Made by a program: the position numbers and the translations under genes. Under the pieces are notes generated by a model. It was given only the letters and a program-made list of their open reading frames with translations. It ran no database searches and had not been told where the DNA came from. 64,000 bases of DNA from Streptomyces sp. HPF1205 (lineage in GTDB: Bacteria > Actinomycetota > Actinomycetes > Streptomycetales > Streptomycetaceae), in assembly GCF_020400825.1 (NCBI RefSeq), contig NZ_JAINVH010000023.1, positions 61,981-125,980 on the forward strand. Direction: 5' to 3'. Below are positions 35,149-44,488 of the stretch, one piece after another (the stretch's first letter is position 1; each line of letters starts with the position of its first letter).

Positions 35149-36339
35149 GTGAACGCGACCCCCACGTACAGCGGCACCTATGACGTCGTGACGGTCGGCG
35201 CAGGCCCGGTCGGCCTCTCCGCCGCCTGGCAGACCGCCGAGCGCGGCTGCCGGGTGCTCGTACTGGAACGGGACCAGTTCTTCAACGAGAAGAGCGGCAC
35301 CAGCGGCGCCGAGCGGCACTGGCGCCTGCAGTACACCCAGGAGGATCTCTTCCGCCTCACCCTGGAGACCCTGCCGCTGTGGAAGAGCCTGGAGAGCCGG
35401 TGCGAGCGGCGGCTGATCCACGAGATCGGCAGCCTGTGGTTCGGCGACATCGACGTGGCCACCAACGAGGGCAGGATCTCCGAGACCGTCCACCACATGG
35501 ACCGGCTCGGCGTCCGCTACGAGTGGCTCGAATCGGCGGACATCGAGCGCCGGTTCGGGTTCCGCGGGCTGCCGTCCTCGTACGCCGGGTTCCTGCAGCC
35601 GGACGGCGGCACCATCGACGTGCGCGGCACCACGGCCGCCCTGTTCACCCTCGCGCAGGCCGCCGGGTGCGACCTGCGCGCCGGGGAGACCGTCACCGGG
35701 CTCGTGCCCGACGCCGACGGCGTCGACGTCCACACCGACCGGGGCGTCTACCGCGCCGGGAAGGTCATCCTGGCCAACGGCCCGTACACCAACGACCTCC
35801 TCGCCCCGCTCGGGGTACGGCTCGGGTACGCGGTGTACGAGATGGTCATCGCCGCCTTCCGGCACACCTCGCCGGCTCCGGAGTCACCGTTCTGGTTCGT
35901 CTTCCAGCAGCCCACCGACGAGGACACCAACCTCTTCTACGGCTTCGGCCGCAACCCCTGGGCCCCCGGCGACCTGGTGCGCTGCGGCCCGGACTTCGAG
36001 ACCGACCCGCTCGGCCACCCGCGCGAGGCGACCGGCACCGCCCATCCCCGGCAGGTGCGCAGGCTCACGTCCTGGCTGGAAAGGCACCTGCCCACGGTCG
36101 ACCCCGACCCGGTGCGCACCGGCACCTGCCTGGCCGTGCTGCCGACCGACGCCGACCGGCAGTTCTTCCTCGGCACCGCCGCCGGCCTCGTACCCCACGG
36201 GGAGAACCTCGTGGTCTACGGCGCCGGATGGGGCTTCAAGTTCGTGCCGCTGCTCGGCCGGATCTGCGCCGACCTCGCGGAGCGGGGGAAGACCGGGTTC
36301 GACATCGAGCGCCTCGGGCTGCGCGCCGCCGCATCCTGA
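35149..36339 (+). CDS. NikD-like flavoprotein oxidase
   Basis: 396 aa, sarcosine-oxidase family. FAD fold VVTVGAGPVGLSAAW at the N-terminus, then SGAERHWRLQYTQED, LFYGFGRNPWAPGD and YGAGWGFKFVPLLGR. Cys327 in RTGTCLAVLP matches the Cys that covalently holds FAD in NikD and related oxidases, and the Trp in the AGWGFKF segment matches the active-site Trp of NikD. NikD converts piperideine-2-carboxylate to picolinate. The resemblance to NikD as I recall it is high throughout. GTG 35149 has TAGGAG 5 nt upstream. It pairs with the preceding aminotransferase to make a pyridine carboxylate for the aryl-AMP ligase. Confidence 0.85.
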   Translation: MNATPTYSGTYDVVTVGAGPVGLSAAWQTAERGCRVLVLERDQFFNEKSGTSGAERHWRLQYTQEDLFRLTLETLPLWKSLESRCERRLIHEIGSLWFGDIDVATNEGRISETVHHMDRLGVRYEWLESADIERRFGFRGLPSSYAGFLQPDGGTIDVRGTTAALFTLAQAAGCDLRAGETVTGLVPDADGVDVHTDRGVYRAGKVILANGPYTNDLLAPLGVRLGYAVYEMVIAAFRHTSPAPESPFWFVFQQPTDEDTNLFYGFGRNPWAPGDLVRCGPDFETDPLGHPREATGTAHPRQVRRLTSWLERHLPTVDPDPVRTGTCLAVLPTDADRQFFLGTAAGLVPHGENLVVYGAGWGFKFVPLLGRICADLAERGKTGFDIERLGLRAAAS

Positions 36340-36343
36340 AGTC

Positions 36344-36356
36344 CCGAAGCCTTCGG
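36344..36356. terminator. Small hairpin between convergent genes
   Basis: CCGAAG-C-CTTCGG right after the oxidase stop. The short stem makes it a weak candidate. Confidence 0.3.
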
Positions 36357-36367
36357 CCGGTGCCCGT

Positions 36368-37414
36368 TCACCTGCGCGGGGCGCCGCCGCGCCCGGCCGG
36401 CCGCCACCGCGGCGGCCGGGGGCCGCGGCCGCCCCCCGCCTCGCGCCGCCGCAGACTGAGCAGCACGCCCGCGACGACCAGCGCGCCCCCGGCGAACTGG
36501 GCCGGCCCCAGCGACTCGCCGGCGATCACCACCGCGGAGACCGAGCCGAAGACCGGCACCAGGTTGAGGACCGTCACCGCGGTGGTCGAGGAGACCCGGC
36601 GCAGGCCCAGGTTGTAGCAGAGGAAGCCGCCGATCGAGCAGACACCCGCGAGGTAGGCCACCAGCAGCCAGTCCCCCGCGGCCGGCGCCCGCCAGCGACC
36701 CGCCTCCCCCAGCGACAGCACCAGGAACCCGGCCGCCCCGGCCAGTGTCTGGTAGTACGTGGCGGTCAGCGCCGACACGCCGCCCTGCGTGCGCTCCCCG
36801 ACCAGGTTGTACGCGGTCCACACCACACCGCCCAGGCTCAGCAGGACGTCGCCGAGGAGCCGGTGGCCGTTCCCCGACGAGCTGCCGTGGGCCACCACGA
36901 CCACTCCGCCGACGGCCAGGGCCATCCCCAGCGCCCGCACCACGGAGACACCCCTGCGGTACAGCAGGAACTCGACCGCAATCGCGACGACGGGGTAGGA
37001 GGCGACGATCAGCGTGGCGTCGGAGGCCGTGGCCAGGCCCACTCCGGAGTTCTCCAGGGCGAAGTAGGCGGTGATGCCCAGCAGCCCGGCGATCCCCATG
37101 CCCACCCGCCGGCGTACCGGGGGCGGCCGCCAGCCGCGCTGTGCGCGTACCGCCACGGCCAGCAGCAGCGCACCCAGGACGAACCGCATCGCGCCCACCG
37201 TCATCGCCCCGTGGTGCCTGAGCAGCAGCTTCGTCACCGCGAAGGACGTGGACCACGCCAGCGCGGCGGCCGCCACCGCGGCGACCCCCAGCCAGGTGGC
37301 GCGGCGGGACGGCTCGTCCGGCTCGCCGCCCGCCCGACCGATCTGCTCGCCGCTCTCAACCGCGGCTCCGGCCTCGGACCTGCCCGCCAAACCAACCCCC
37401 AGGCGGCGTGTCAC
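36368..37414 (-). CDS. EamA/DMT-family transporter
   Basis: About 348 aa with ten hydrophobic helices and two EamA repeats (first helix AAVAAAALAWSTSFAVTKLLL; second repeat near GDVLLSLGGVVWTAYNLVGE; late PVFGSVSAVVIAGESLG). The family exports small metabolites such as amino acids across the inner membrane. The start is uncertain: GTG 37414 leaves about 39 residues before helix 1 and has only a GGGGCGGG upstream, a TTG at about 37393 follows GGGGG, and the frame extends to 37513. It converges on the oxidase gene with a 28-bp gap. Possible exporter of a precursor or product. Confidence 0.75.
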   Translation of the reverse strand: MTRRLGVGLAGRSEAGAAVESGEQIGRAGGEPDEPSRRATWLGVAAVAAAALAWSTSFAVTKLLLRHHGAMTVGAMRFVLGALLLAVAVRAQRGWRPPPVRRRVGMGIAGLLGITAYFALENSGVGLATASDATLIVASYPVVAIAVEFLLYRRGVSVVRALGMALAVGGVVVVAHGSSSGNGHRLLGDVLLSLGGVVWTAYNLVGERTQGGVSALTATYYQTLAGAAGFLVLSLGEAGRWRAPAAGDWLLVAYLAGVCSIGGFLCYNLGLRRVSSTTAVTVLNLVPVFGSVSAVVIAGESLGPAQFAGGALVVAGVLLSLRRREAGGGRGPRPPRWRPAGRGGAPRR

Positions 37415-37682
37415 GGCTGCCCGCCCCGGATTCCCGCCGCCCCCGGCGGCGGGCCGATGGCGAGAACGACGTTCGCACATCCCGCGGCCGAAGACCGGCA
37501 GGCCGTCGATCAACGGCCGAAAGTGACGGGGGAGGCGGCCACCGGGCGACCTGACGGCATGTCGGGCGCCGGCCCGTGGCCCGTGCCCGGGATCGTGCCC
37601 GTGCCCGTGCCCGTGCCGGGTGGCCCGGCCCCGGGGAGGGGGGTGGCGCGCGGCATGCGGCGCGAGGGGCCCGGGCGCCGGT

Positions 37683-37720
37683 GGCGGGATCGGCGGGATC
37701 AGGCGGGATCAGGCGGGTTC
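37683..37720 (-). repeat. 10-bp repeat AGGCGGGATC over LAL stop codon
   Basis: About four copies of (A/C)GGCGGGATC/TTC run through the 3' end and TGA of the LuxR regulator gene. Slippage here would alter only its last few residues. Confidence 0.5.
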
Positions 37721-40408
37721 GAGGACGCCGAGCTGCAGGTCCATGGGGAGCTGCTGGCGGCCGGCGATGCCGAGTTTGCGGTAGACGCGGGTGAGGTGCT
37801 GTTCGACGGTGCTGACGGTGATGTAGAGCTTCAGCGCTATCTCGCGGTTGGTGTGGCCGTGCACGGCCAGGACGGCCACGCGGCGCTCGGAGTCGCTGAG
37901 GGTGTCCAGCAGGTCCGGGCGCGCGGCGGGCGGTTCCGCGGGGGCGGCGGGCTCCTCGGTGTGGCCGGGCATGATGCGCTCGCGCAGCGCGTCGGCGCCG
38001 CAGGTGTGGGCCAGGTGCCAGGCGCGGCGGTTGACCATCGCGGCGCGGGCCGGGTCGCCGGTCTCCTTCAGGGTGCGGCCGAACTCGACCAGGGCGCGGG
38101 CGAGTTCGTACCGGTCGCCGGAGCGGCGCAGCTCGTCGATGGCCTTGGCGAGCGTCACCTGCCGTTCGCGCGGTTCCTGGGCGGCGGCGCGGATGCGCAG
38201 CGAGACGCCGCGGACCCACGGGTCCTGCCCGTCGCGCGTGGCGAGCTGGTCCACGATGAACCTCTCGGCCTGCTGGGCCTCGCCCAGCCGCATCAGCGCC
38301 TCGGCGGCGTCGGTGCGCCACGGGGTCGCCTTGGGCCGGTCCAGGCCCCAGCGCTTGAGCTGCCGGCCGACGTCGAGGAAGTCGCCGAGGGCGGCGTGGA
38401 AGCGGCTGGTGAGCATCAGGTACTGGCCGCGGGCCCGCAGATAGGCCAGGCCGTGGACGGTCCCGCCGAGGCCGCTGGGGACGGACCGGGACAGCAGGGC
38501 CGCGGCCTCGTCGGGGCGGCCGGCGGCGGCGTGGGCGCGCACCAGGGTGGCGGCGACGCCGGTCAGGAGCACGCTGTCGGACCACTGCGGCATCGCGGAC
38601 AGGACCGCCGATGCCTCCCGTGTGGCGCCGGCCAGGTCCCCCTGCCGCATCAGGGCCTCGGCGTGGACCCCGGACAGGGCGGCGTACCATCCGGTGGCGC
38701 CCCGCCGGCGGGCCTGCTCGACGAAGCCGGCGCACAGCGTCACGGCGCGCTGCGCGCCGCCGAGGTAGAGCAGTGCGCGCAGGGCCTGGACGACGGGTTC
38801 GACGGTGCCCTCCGCGAGCGAGGCGCCGCGCAGGAAGAGTTCGGCTGTGCGCGCGATCGACATCTCGTCGCCGCGGTCGGGCAGCGCCCACAGGACCGCG
38901 GGGTCGGTCCGCGGCGGGCGGCGCCGTGCCGCGCCGGGCTCGGCCGGCGTGTGCTGGCGCCCGCCGGTCCACTGCGGGAAGGCCGACAGGCCGTCCAGCG
39001 GGTCGGTGCGCCGGATCTCCTCCCAGCCGGGGGCGGGCTGCCCGGGGGCCGGCTGCCCGGCCGCGTTCCGCCCGTCGTGCAGTCCCTCCAGCGCCTCGGC
39101 GGCCTCCACGACCCGGCCCTGCACCACCAGCAGGCGGGCCAGCCGGCTGAGGTGGGCCGGTGCCAGGCCGTCCTCGCGCAGCACAGTGAGGAGTTCGGCG
39201 AGCCGGCGCTCGGCGGCGGCCGGGTCGGTGTGCCAGGCGATCTCGGCCAGGCGCAGCCGCAGTTCGGTACCGCAGCCGGTGTCCTGGCACGACTCCAGGG
39301 CGAGTTCGAGGGCGGCGGCGGCGCGGGCGGCGTCACCGCCGGCCAGGAACTGGTCGGCGGCCGAACGCAGTACGCCGGGCCCCCACTCCTCCCCCACGTG
39401 CCGGGCGGCCAGCAGCTGGCCGGCCACCACCACGGCCGGCTCGTCGCGCCGCCACGCCAGCTCGGCGGCACGCCGGTGGGCGGCCTGGCGTGCGGACGGT
39501 TCCATCCGCTCCAGGACGGCGCATCGGGCGACCGGGTGCCGGAAGGCGAGGCCGTCGACGAGGCCGGCCGCGATCAGCGCGGTGACGCCCTGGGCGACGG
39601 TGGCGGCGCTGGTGCCGAGCAGCTCGGCCAGCAGGCCGGGGCTGCCGGCCCCGTCGAGGACGGCGATGCCCTCGGCCAGCCGGGTGGTGGCCGGGCCGCA
39701 GCGGTACAGGCAGGCCAGGACGGCCTGGGCGAACGGGCCGCCGGCCCGCGGGCCGGTGTCCTGGAGCAGGGCCCGCAGCAGCAGCGGGTTGCCGCCGCTG
39801 GCGGCGTGCAGCCGGTTGGTCTCGAACTCGTTCGCCGCGCCCGCCAGTTGGCCGACGCCGGCGTGGTCCAGACGCTCCAGGCGGATCCGGGAGAAGTTCG
39901 GCTGCCGCAGCAGCTCGGTGCCGAAGAGGGGGTCGGCGCTGCGCTCGTGCAGCAGTTCCGCGAGCACCATGAGGATCCGCGCGGACCGCCGGAATCCGGC
40001 GAGGTGGAACAGGTAGCGGCTGGAGAGTTCGTCGAGCTGGTGGATGTCGTCGACGCAGAGCACTACCGGGGTGTGCTCGCTCAGGCGCACCAGCGCGGCG
40101 GCGAAGGCGTGCATGGTCTCGCTGCCGACGGGCTGCTCGGCCTGGGCCGGGTCGGGGAGGGAGCCTTCCGGGGCGCCGCGTACGAGCTGGGAGATCACGC
40201 CCAGCGGCACGGACCGCTCGGCCTCGGTGCCGACGGCCCTCAGGACGAGGTGTCCGCGGCCGGCCGCCTGGGCGCTCACCGTTTCGACGAGTTCGCTTTT
40301 CCCGCAGCCGACCGCGCCCTCGATAAGGACGAGTGTGGTATTTCCGGCGGCACTGCATTCAAGAGCGGATTCCAACTGCGCGACACTTGTTTCACGCTGT
40401 ACCAACAT
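37709..40408 (-). CDS. LAL-family LuxR transcriptional activator
   Basis: 899 aa. Walker A GAVGCGKS (residues 31-38), Walker B VVLCVDDIHQLD, a long TPR-like helical middle rich in Leu-Ala-Arg, and a C-terminal LuxR HTH (LSDSERRVAVLAVHGHTNREIALKLYI then STVEQHLTRVYRKLGI). This is the MalT/LAL plan of cluster-situated activators. ATG 40408 starts the conserved QRETSVAQLESAL region; GGGGG lies about 9 nt upstream. The frame runs on to 41176, but that part overlaps the promoter region and the P450 gene. It probably activates one or more operons here. It has no TTA codon that I could find. Confidence 0.85.
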   Translation of the reverse strand: MLVQRETSVAQLESALECSAAGNTTLVLIEGAVGCGKSELVETVSAQAAGRGHLVLRAVGTEAERSVPLGVISQLVRGAPEGSLPDPAQAEQPVGSETMHAFAAALVRLSEHTPVVLCVDDIHQLDELSSRYLFHLAGFRRSARILMVLAELLHERSADPLFGTELLRQPNFSRIRLERLDHAGVGQLAGAANEFETNRLHAASGGNPLLLRALLQDTGPRAGGPFAQAVLACLYRCGPATTRLAEGIAVLDGAGSPGLLAELLGTSAATVAQGVTALIAAGLVDGLAFRHPVARCAVLERMEPSARQAAHRRAAELAWRRDEPAVVVAGQLLAARHVGEEWGPGVLRSAADQFLAGGDAARAAAALELALESCQDTGCGTELRLRLAEIAWHTDPAAAERRLAELLTVLREDGLAPAHLSRLARLLVVQGRVVEAAEALEGLHDGRNAAGQPAPGQPAPGWEEIRRTDPLDGLSAFPQWTGGRQHTPAEPGAARRRPPRTDPAVLWALPDRGDEMSIARTAELFLRGASLAEGTVEPVVQALRALLYLGGAQRAVTLCAGFVEQARRRGATGWYAALSGVHAEALMRQGDLAGATREASAVLSAMPQWSDSVLLTGVAATLVRAHAAAGRPDEAAALLSRSVPSGLGGTVHGLAYLRARGQYLMLTSRFHAALGDFLDVGRQLKRWGLDRPKATPWRTDAAEALMRLGEAQQAERFIVDQLATRDGQDPWVRGVSLRIRAAAQEPRERQVTLAKAIDELRRSGDRYELARALVEFGRTLKETGDPARAAMVNRRAWHLAHTCGADALRERIMPGHTEEPAAPAEPPAARPDLLDTLSDSERRVAVLAVHGHTNREIALKLYITVSTVEQHLTRVYRKLGIAGRQQLPMDLQLGVLEPA

Positions 40409-40858
40409 CTGCGGAGCCCCCGGTTTTCCCGGCACGGCGGACGGGCGCCGCGCTCGCGAATTCGATCGGTCGATGGTCGGTCGACCCGAAACTGGTTGCC
40501 AGTGTATCCAGGGTCGAACATCCCTACGCTGGCCAGAAGTTGCAATGCAGCATGACGCACCGCGCGCAACCGGGGCCGGCTCGTGGTAAGGGACGGTGCA
40601 GGTGGTTGGGTACCCGGCGCCGCGAACCGCGGACGCGCCGTGGCCCGGCCGCCCGGTGGCGCGGCCGGGTTGAGGGGTCGGGCCGGGTCCGCTAGGGGTG
40701 TGCGGCCGGATCGGCGGTCGATAGCTTTCCCGGCACAGGACGGCCCGTACGGGCGTGTCTCGCATTCCCGTGTCCCGGCGCGTGCGCCCCCGGCGGCATT
40801 TCCGTGATGCCGTGCGGGGCATGCGGCAGGAGGGTTCGGCACCGGCGAAGGATTTTGG
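40409..40858. other. Divergent region, LAL regulator / P450
   Basis: 450 bp with no gene. It carries a candidate promoter toward the P450 (40670-40698) and, near 40450-40540, palindromic GATCGGTCGATGGTCGGTCGAC and AGGG-N8-CCCT sequences upstream of the regulator. Confidence 0.5.
40670..40698 (+). promoter_or_regulatory. Candidate promoter of the first P450
   Basis: TTGAGG (40670-40675), 17-bp spacer, TAGGGG (40693-40698). Leader would be about 150 nt. Moderate match only. Confidence 0.4.
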
Positions 40859-42094
40859 ATGACAATCCCGACGAGCGACCAACTCCAGGAACAGGCGATG
40901 ACCGCCACGTTCGTGTGGCAGATGAGCGAACTGGGCGATCCGTACGCGAAGATCCTGCTGCGCCAGCTCAATCCGTACCGGTTCTGCGAGCAGGCCCGGG
41001 AGCTCGGGCCCATCCACCGCAGCAAGGTGGGGCCGTGGGTCACGCCGGACCACGCGACGGCGCTGGCGATCCTGCGCGACAAGCGGTTCGGGGTGCGGCG
41101 GGCGGACGGTGAGCGGGACTACGCCCGGTTCACGTCCATGGACGACTCGTTCCTCAAGCTGGATCCGCCGGACCACACCCGGTTGCGACGGATGGTGACC
41201 CCGTTCTTCGGGGCGCGGCGCTTCAACGCGCAGCGGCCGCGTATCGAGTCGCTGCTGAACGCCTCACTGGACGCGATCGACACCACGCAGCGCTTCGACC
41301 TGATGGCGGCGGTGGTGCGGCCGCTGATGAACACACTCGTGCGCGACCTGTTCCGGGTGCCGCAGGCGCAGGCGGAGCGCTTTGACCGCAACTGCACGAC
41401 GACCGGCCGGGTCTTCGAGGGCTTCACGTCGGTGGAGCAGTTCGACGAGCTGGAGACGGCCGTGGCGGACCTGAGCGCCGTGCTGCGCGACCTGGTGGAG
41501 CTGCGCCGGGAGGCGCCGGGCGACGACGTGGTCAGCGAGCTGCTGGCCGCCCACCGCGACGGGGGCCTGAGCCTGGACGAGGTGATCGGCGTGCTGGGTC
41601 TGCTGTCGATCGCCGGGACGGAGTCGACCTCGCACCTGATGGGCAACGGCGTCCTGGCGCTCCTGGAGCACCCGGAGCAGTGGGAGCTGCTGAAGGCCGA
41701 CCCGGACCTGGCGCCCGCGGTGGTGGACGAGACGCTGCGCTACGACCCGCCGAACCAGCTCATCAGCCGGGTCGCGCACGTGGACGTGGAGGTCGCCGGG
41801 CAGCACATCGAGGCCGGCGACACCGTCATCATCCTCACCGGCGGCGCCAACCGGGATCCGCTGGCCTACCCGGACCCGAACCGGTTCGACATCACCCGCG
41901 GCGCCGGTCCCGACTCGCTGACCTTCTCCACCGGCATCCACTTCTGCCTGGGGGCCGCCCTGGCCAGGACGGCGGCCGAGATGACGTTCCGGGTCCTGGC
42001 GCGGCGCCTGCCCGGGCTGCACAAGGCGGGACCGCCGCGGCGGCGCATGGCGTCGTCCATCCGCGGCCTGCACGCCTTCCCGGTGGCCGCCTGA
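40859..42094 (+). CDS. Cytochrome P450 (first of two paralogues)
   Basis: 411 aa soluble class I P450. I-helix AGTEST (Glu255), K-helix ETLR, and heme-binding FSTGIHFCLGAALAR with Cys363. ATG 40859 has GAAGGA 6 nt upstream. It shares its length, spacing and opening motif (WQMSELGDPYAKILLR against WYMGAMGDPYALLLRG) with the P450 at 44489, so the two arose by duplication. It is followed after 102 bp by the Cys-hydrolase gene. P450s beside free-standing A-T proteins often oxidise carrier-bound amino acids (NikQ type); polyketide hydroxylation is the alternative. Confidence 0.85.
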   Translation: MTIPTSDQLQEQAMTATFVWQMSELGDPYAKILLRQLNPYRFCEQARELGPIHRSKVGPWVTPDHATALAILRDKRFGVRRADGERDYARFTSMDDSFLKLDPPDHTRLRRMVTPFFGARRFNAQRPRIESLLNASLDAIDTTQRFDLMAAVVRPLMNTLVRDLFRVPQAQAERFDRNCTTTGRVFEGFTSVEQFDELETAVADLSAVLRDLVELRREAPGDDVVSELLAAHRDGGLSLDEVIGVLGLLSIAGTESTSHLMGNGVLALLEHPEQWELLKADPDLAPAVVDETLRYDPPNQLISRVAHVDVEVAGQHIEAGDTVIILTGGANRDPLAYPDPNRFDITRGAGPDSLTFSTGIHFCLGAALARTAAEMTFRVLARRLPGLHKAGPPRRRMASSIRGLHAFPVAA

Positions 42095-42196
42095 GCGGCG
42101 GGCACGGGGACGGCGCCACCCCTTCGGCATGGACGGCGCCACCTTCGGCATGGACGGGATCGGACGGAACGGACGGAACGGATGGGAACGAGGAAC

Positions 42197-42997
42197 ATGG
42201 AAGACAAGTCACTGATCTGGGACGTCATCTCCGACTCCGGCGAGGGCGACCTGGTCCTGGCCGTGGACTACTCGGTCAACGGGCGGCGGGAGGCGGGCTT
42301 CAAGGACTTCGCCAAGCGACTCGGCCCGGACGTGAACGTCTGGGAGACGCTGTCGCCGCCCATCGGCGAGGAGGAGGGCATGTCCGCCGCCCAGTACGTG
42401 GACCGGTGGGTGGACGTGGTCCGCGACTCCGGCCGGCGGGTGTCGGCGGTGCTGGGCTACTGCGCCTCCAGCGCGTTCGCGAGCGCGATCGCCGACGGGG
42501 TGGCGCGGTTCCAGGAGGACGGGCCGAAGCCGGTGCTGTTCGACCCGACGCCGTCCAACGCCTGGGCGATCCTGCACTTCGGCTTCTTCAAGGTCATCGA
42601 GAGCCTGTCCTCGTCGCTGACCGAGGAGGAGATCGTCCAGGTGCAGAAGGACGGCTGGGAGTGCGCCGCCCGCACCGCGGAGGACCTGGAGGCGTTCCGC
42701 ACCGAGATCGTGGCGGTCTACCGCTCGGTCGGCGAGCTCGCCTTCGACCGGATCGGGCTGTCGCCGGAGCTGGGCGAGCAGATGGTGTCCTGGTTCCGGG
42801 CGTACGTGACGTATCTGATCGCGGCCGCGGAGCTGAACGGCACCTTCGACCTGTCGGCGTCGACGGTGGTGTGCTCCTCCGCGCTGAAGGACCTGCCGGG
42901 CGAGGTGCTGGAGGAGTACCGCTTCGACGTGGACCACTCCGAGCTGCTGAACAGCGAGGAGGTCGCCAAGGAGGTCGCCGGCCTGCTGGCCGGCTGA
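42197..42997 (+). CDS. Cys-type alpha/beta hydrolase, possible aminoacyl shuttle
   Basis: 266 aa. The nucleophile elbow reads VLGYCASSAFA, with Cys89 where hydrolases have Ser; Asp116 (LFDPTPSN) and His247 (DVDHSELL) could complete a triad. No signal peptide. Cys nucleophiles in this fold are known in SyrC/CmaE-type enzymes that move aminoacyl groups between carrier proteins, which fits the nearby A-T protein and the NRPS with a dead A domain. The role is inferred from fold and context, not from clear sequence identity. ATG 42197 has AGG close upstream; ATG 42182 is a possible alternative. Confidence 0.55.
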   Translation: MEDKSLIWDVISDSGEGDLVLAVDYSVNGRREAGFKDFAKRLGPDVNVWETLSPPIGEEEGMSAAQYVDRWVDVVRDSGRRVSAVLGYCASSAFASAIADGVARFQEDGPKPVLFDPTPSNAWAILHFGFFKVIESLSSSLTEEEIVQVQKDGWECAARTAEDLEAFRTEIVAVYRSVGELAFDRIGLSPELGEQMVSWFRAYVTYLIAAAELNGTFDLSASTVVCSSALKDLPGEVLEEYRFDVDHSELLNSEEVAKEVAGLLAG

Positions 42998-43011
42998 CCC
43001 CGCGAGAACCC

Positions 43012-43056
43012 GCCGCGTGCCGGCGCTCCTTCCCCCGGGGAGGGCCGGCACGCGGC
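43012..43056. terminator. Convergent hairpin 1 (13-bp stem)
   Basis: GCCGCGTGCCGGC (43012-43024) pairs perfectly with 43044-43056. The loop can fold further (CTCC/GGAG). It sits 15 bp after the Cys-hydrolase stop. Confidence 0.75.
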
Positions 43057-43108
43057 GTTCGCGTGTCCGTTCACGGTCTTCCCGGGCCTGCGGGCAGGGC
43101 GTACGGAA

Positions 43109-43138
43109 GGGCCGGCCGCGCGGTCGCGCGGCCGGCCC
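43109..43138. terminator. Convergent hairpin 2 (14-bp stem)
   Basis: GGGCCGGCCGCGCG (43109-43122), a 2-nt loop and its exact complement (43125-43138) lie 17 bp beyond the stop of the minus-strand dehydrogenase. Together with hairpin 1 it isolates the two convergent transcripts. Confidence 0.75.
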
Positions 43139-43154
43139 GGAAGGGGTGGTGCGA

Positions 43155-44030
<876 letters not shown>

Positions 44031-44138
44031 GCCGCGGCTCCCGGAGCGGGAACGGAACGGACGTCGTCCGCCGGGTCGGATCCGGGTCTGCGCATACTGC
44101 GAACGCCTTTCGGGCCGGTGGGACACGGCGTTATCGCT

Positions 44139-44220
44139 GTGTTCGGGGTGTTCGGGGTCTTCGGTGTGTTCGGTGTTCTCGGTGTTTCGGTGTGCTCGGT
44201 GTTCCCGGTGTCTCGGTGTT
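44139..44220. repeat. Degenerate 9-bp tandem repeat GTGTTCGGK
   Basis: About nine imperfect head-to-tail copies (GTGTTCGGG, GTCTTCGGT, GTTCTCGGT, GTTCCCGGT) just upstream of the dehydrogenase start. Purine/pyrimidine-skewed, so probably slippage-prone. Confidence 0.7.
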
Positions 44221-44277
44221 GTCCGCGCGCGGGCCGGCCGACGGCGTTTTCCCGCCGGGGTGGCCGCGTCGCGTGCG

Positions 44278-44296
44278 AACACCCTAGGAAGGTGTT
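44278..44296. promoter_or_regulatory. Inverted repeat AACACC-N7-GGTGTT
   Basis: Perfect 6-bp arms. On the minus strand the spacer and arm overlap a -10-like TAGGGT preceded by TTCACG at 18 bp, so it may be an operator on the dehydrogenase promoter. Confidence 0.4.
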
Positions 44297-44400
44297 TCTC
44301 GGGCCGTGAACCCTTATGCACCCCTGCCGTCGCGTCTTTTTCACTCCGGGTGCCCGGGAATACGGGTGGCGGCGGGGTGTGGCCGGCCCGGAATAGGGGG

Positions 44401-44428
44401 TTGTCCGCGGCGGGCGGGTTGCTAGCGT
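44401..44428 (+). promoter_or_regulatory. Promoter of second P450/NRPS operon
   Basis: TTGTCC (44401-44406), 16-bp spacer, TAGCGT (44423-44428). Start near 44435 gives a leader of about 54 nt. Confidence 0.6.
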
Positions 44429-44488
44429 CGGGGCGCGGAACCGTCGTTCGGCCATTTACTTTTTTCGATCTCTTTTCGAGGAGCCGCG

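Larger units (their letters stand above)
44031..44488. other. Divergent region with 9-bp repeats
   Basis: 458 bp, no gene. It contains the degenerate GTGTTCGGK repeat (44139-44220), an inverted repeat (44278-44296) and a good promoter toward the P450 (44401-44428). Confidence 0.6.

Noticed and set aside
40409..41176. N-terminal extension of the LAL regulator
   Set aside because: It would overlap the divergent promoter region and the P450 gene; the conserved LAL sequence begins at ATG 40408.
44031..44321. N-terminal extension of the 3-hydroxyacyl-CoA dehydrogenase
   Set aside because: It encodes the 9-bp repeat array (His/Glu/Thr runs) and has no ribosome site; ATG 44030 does.
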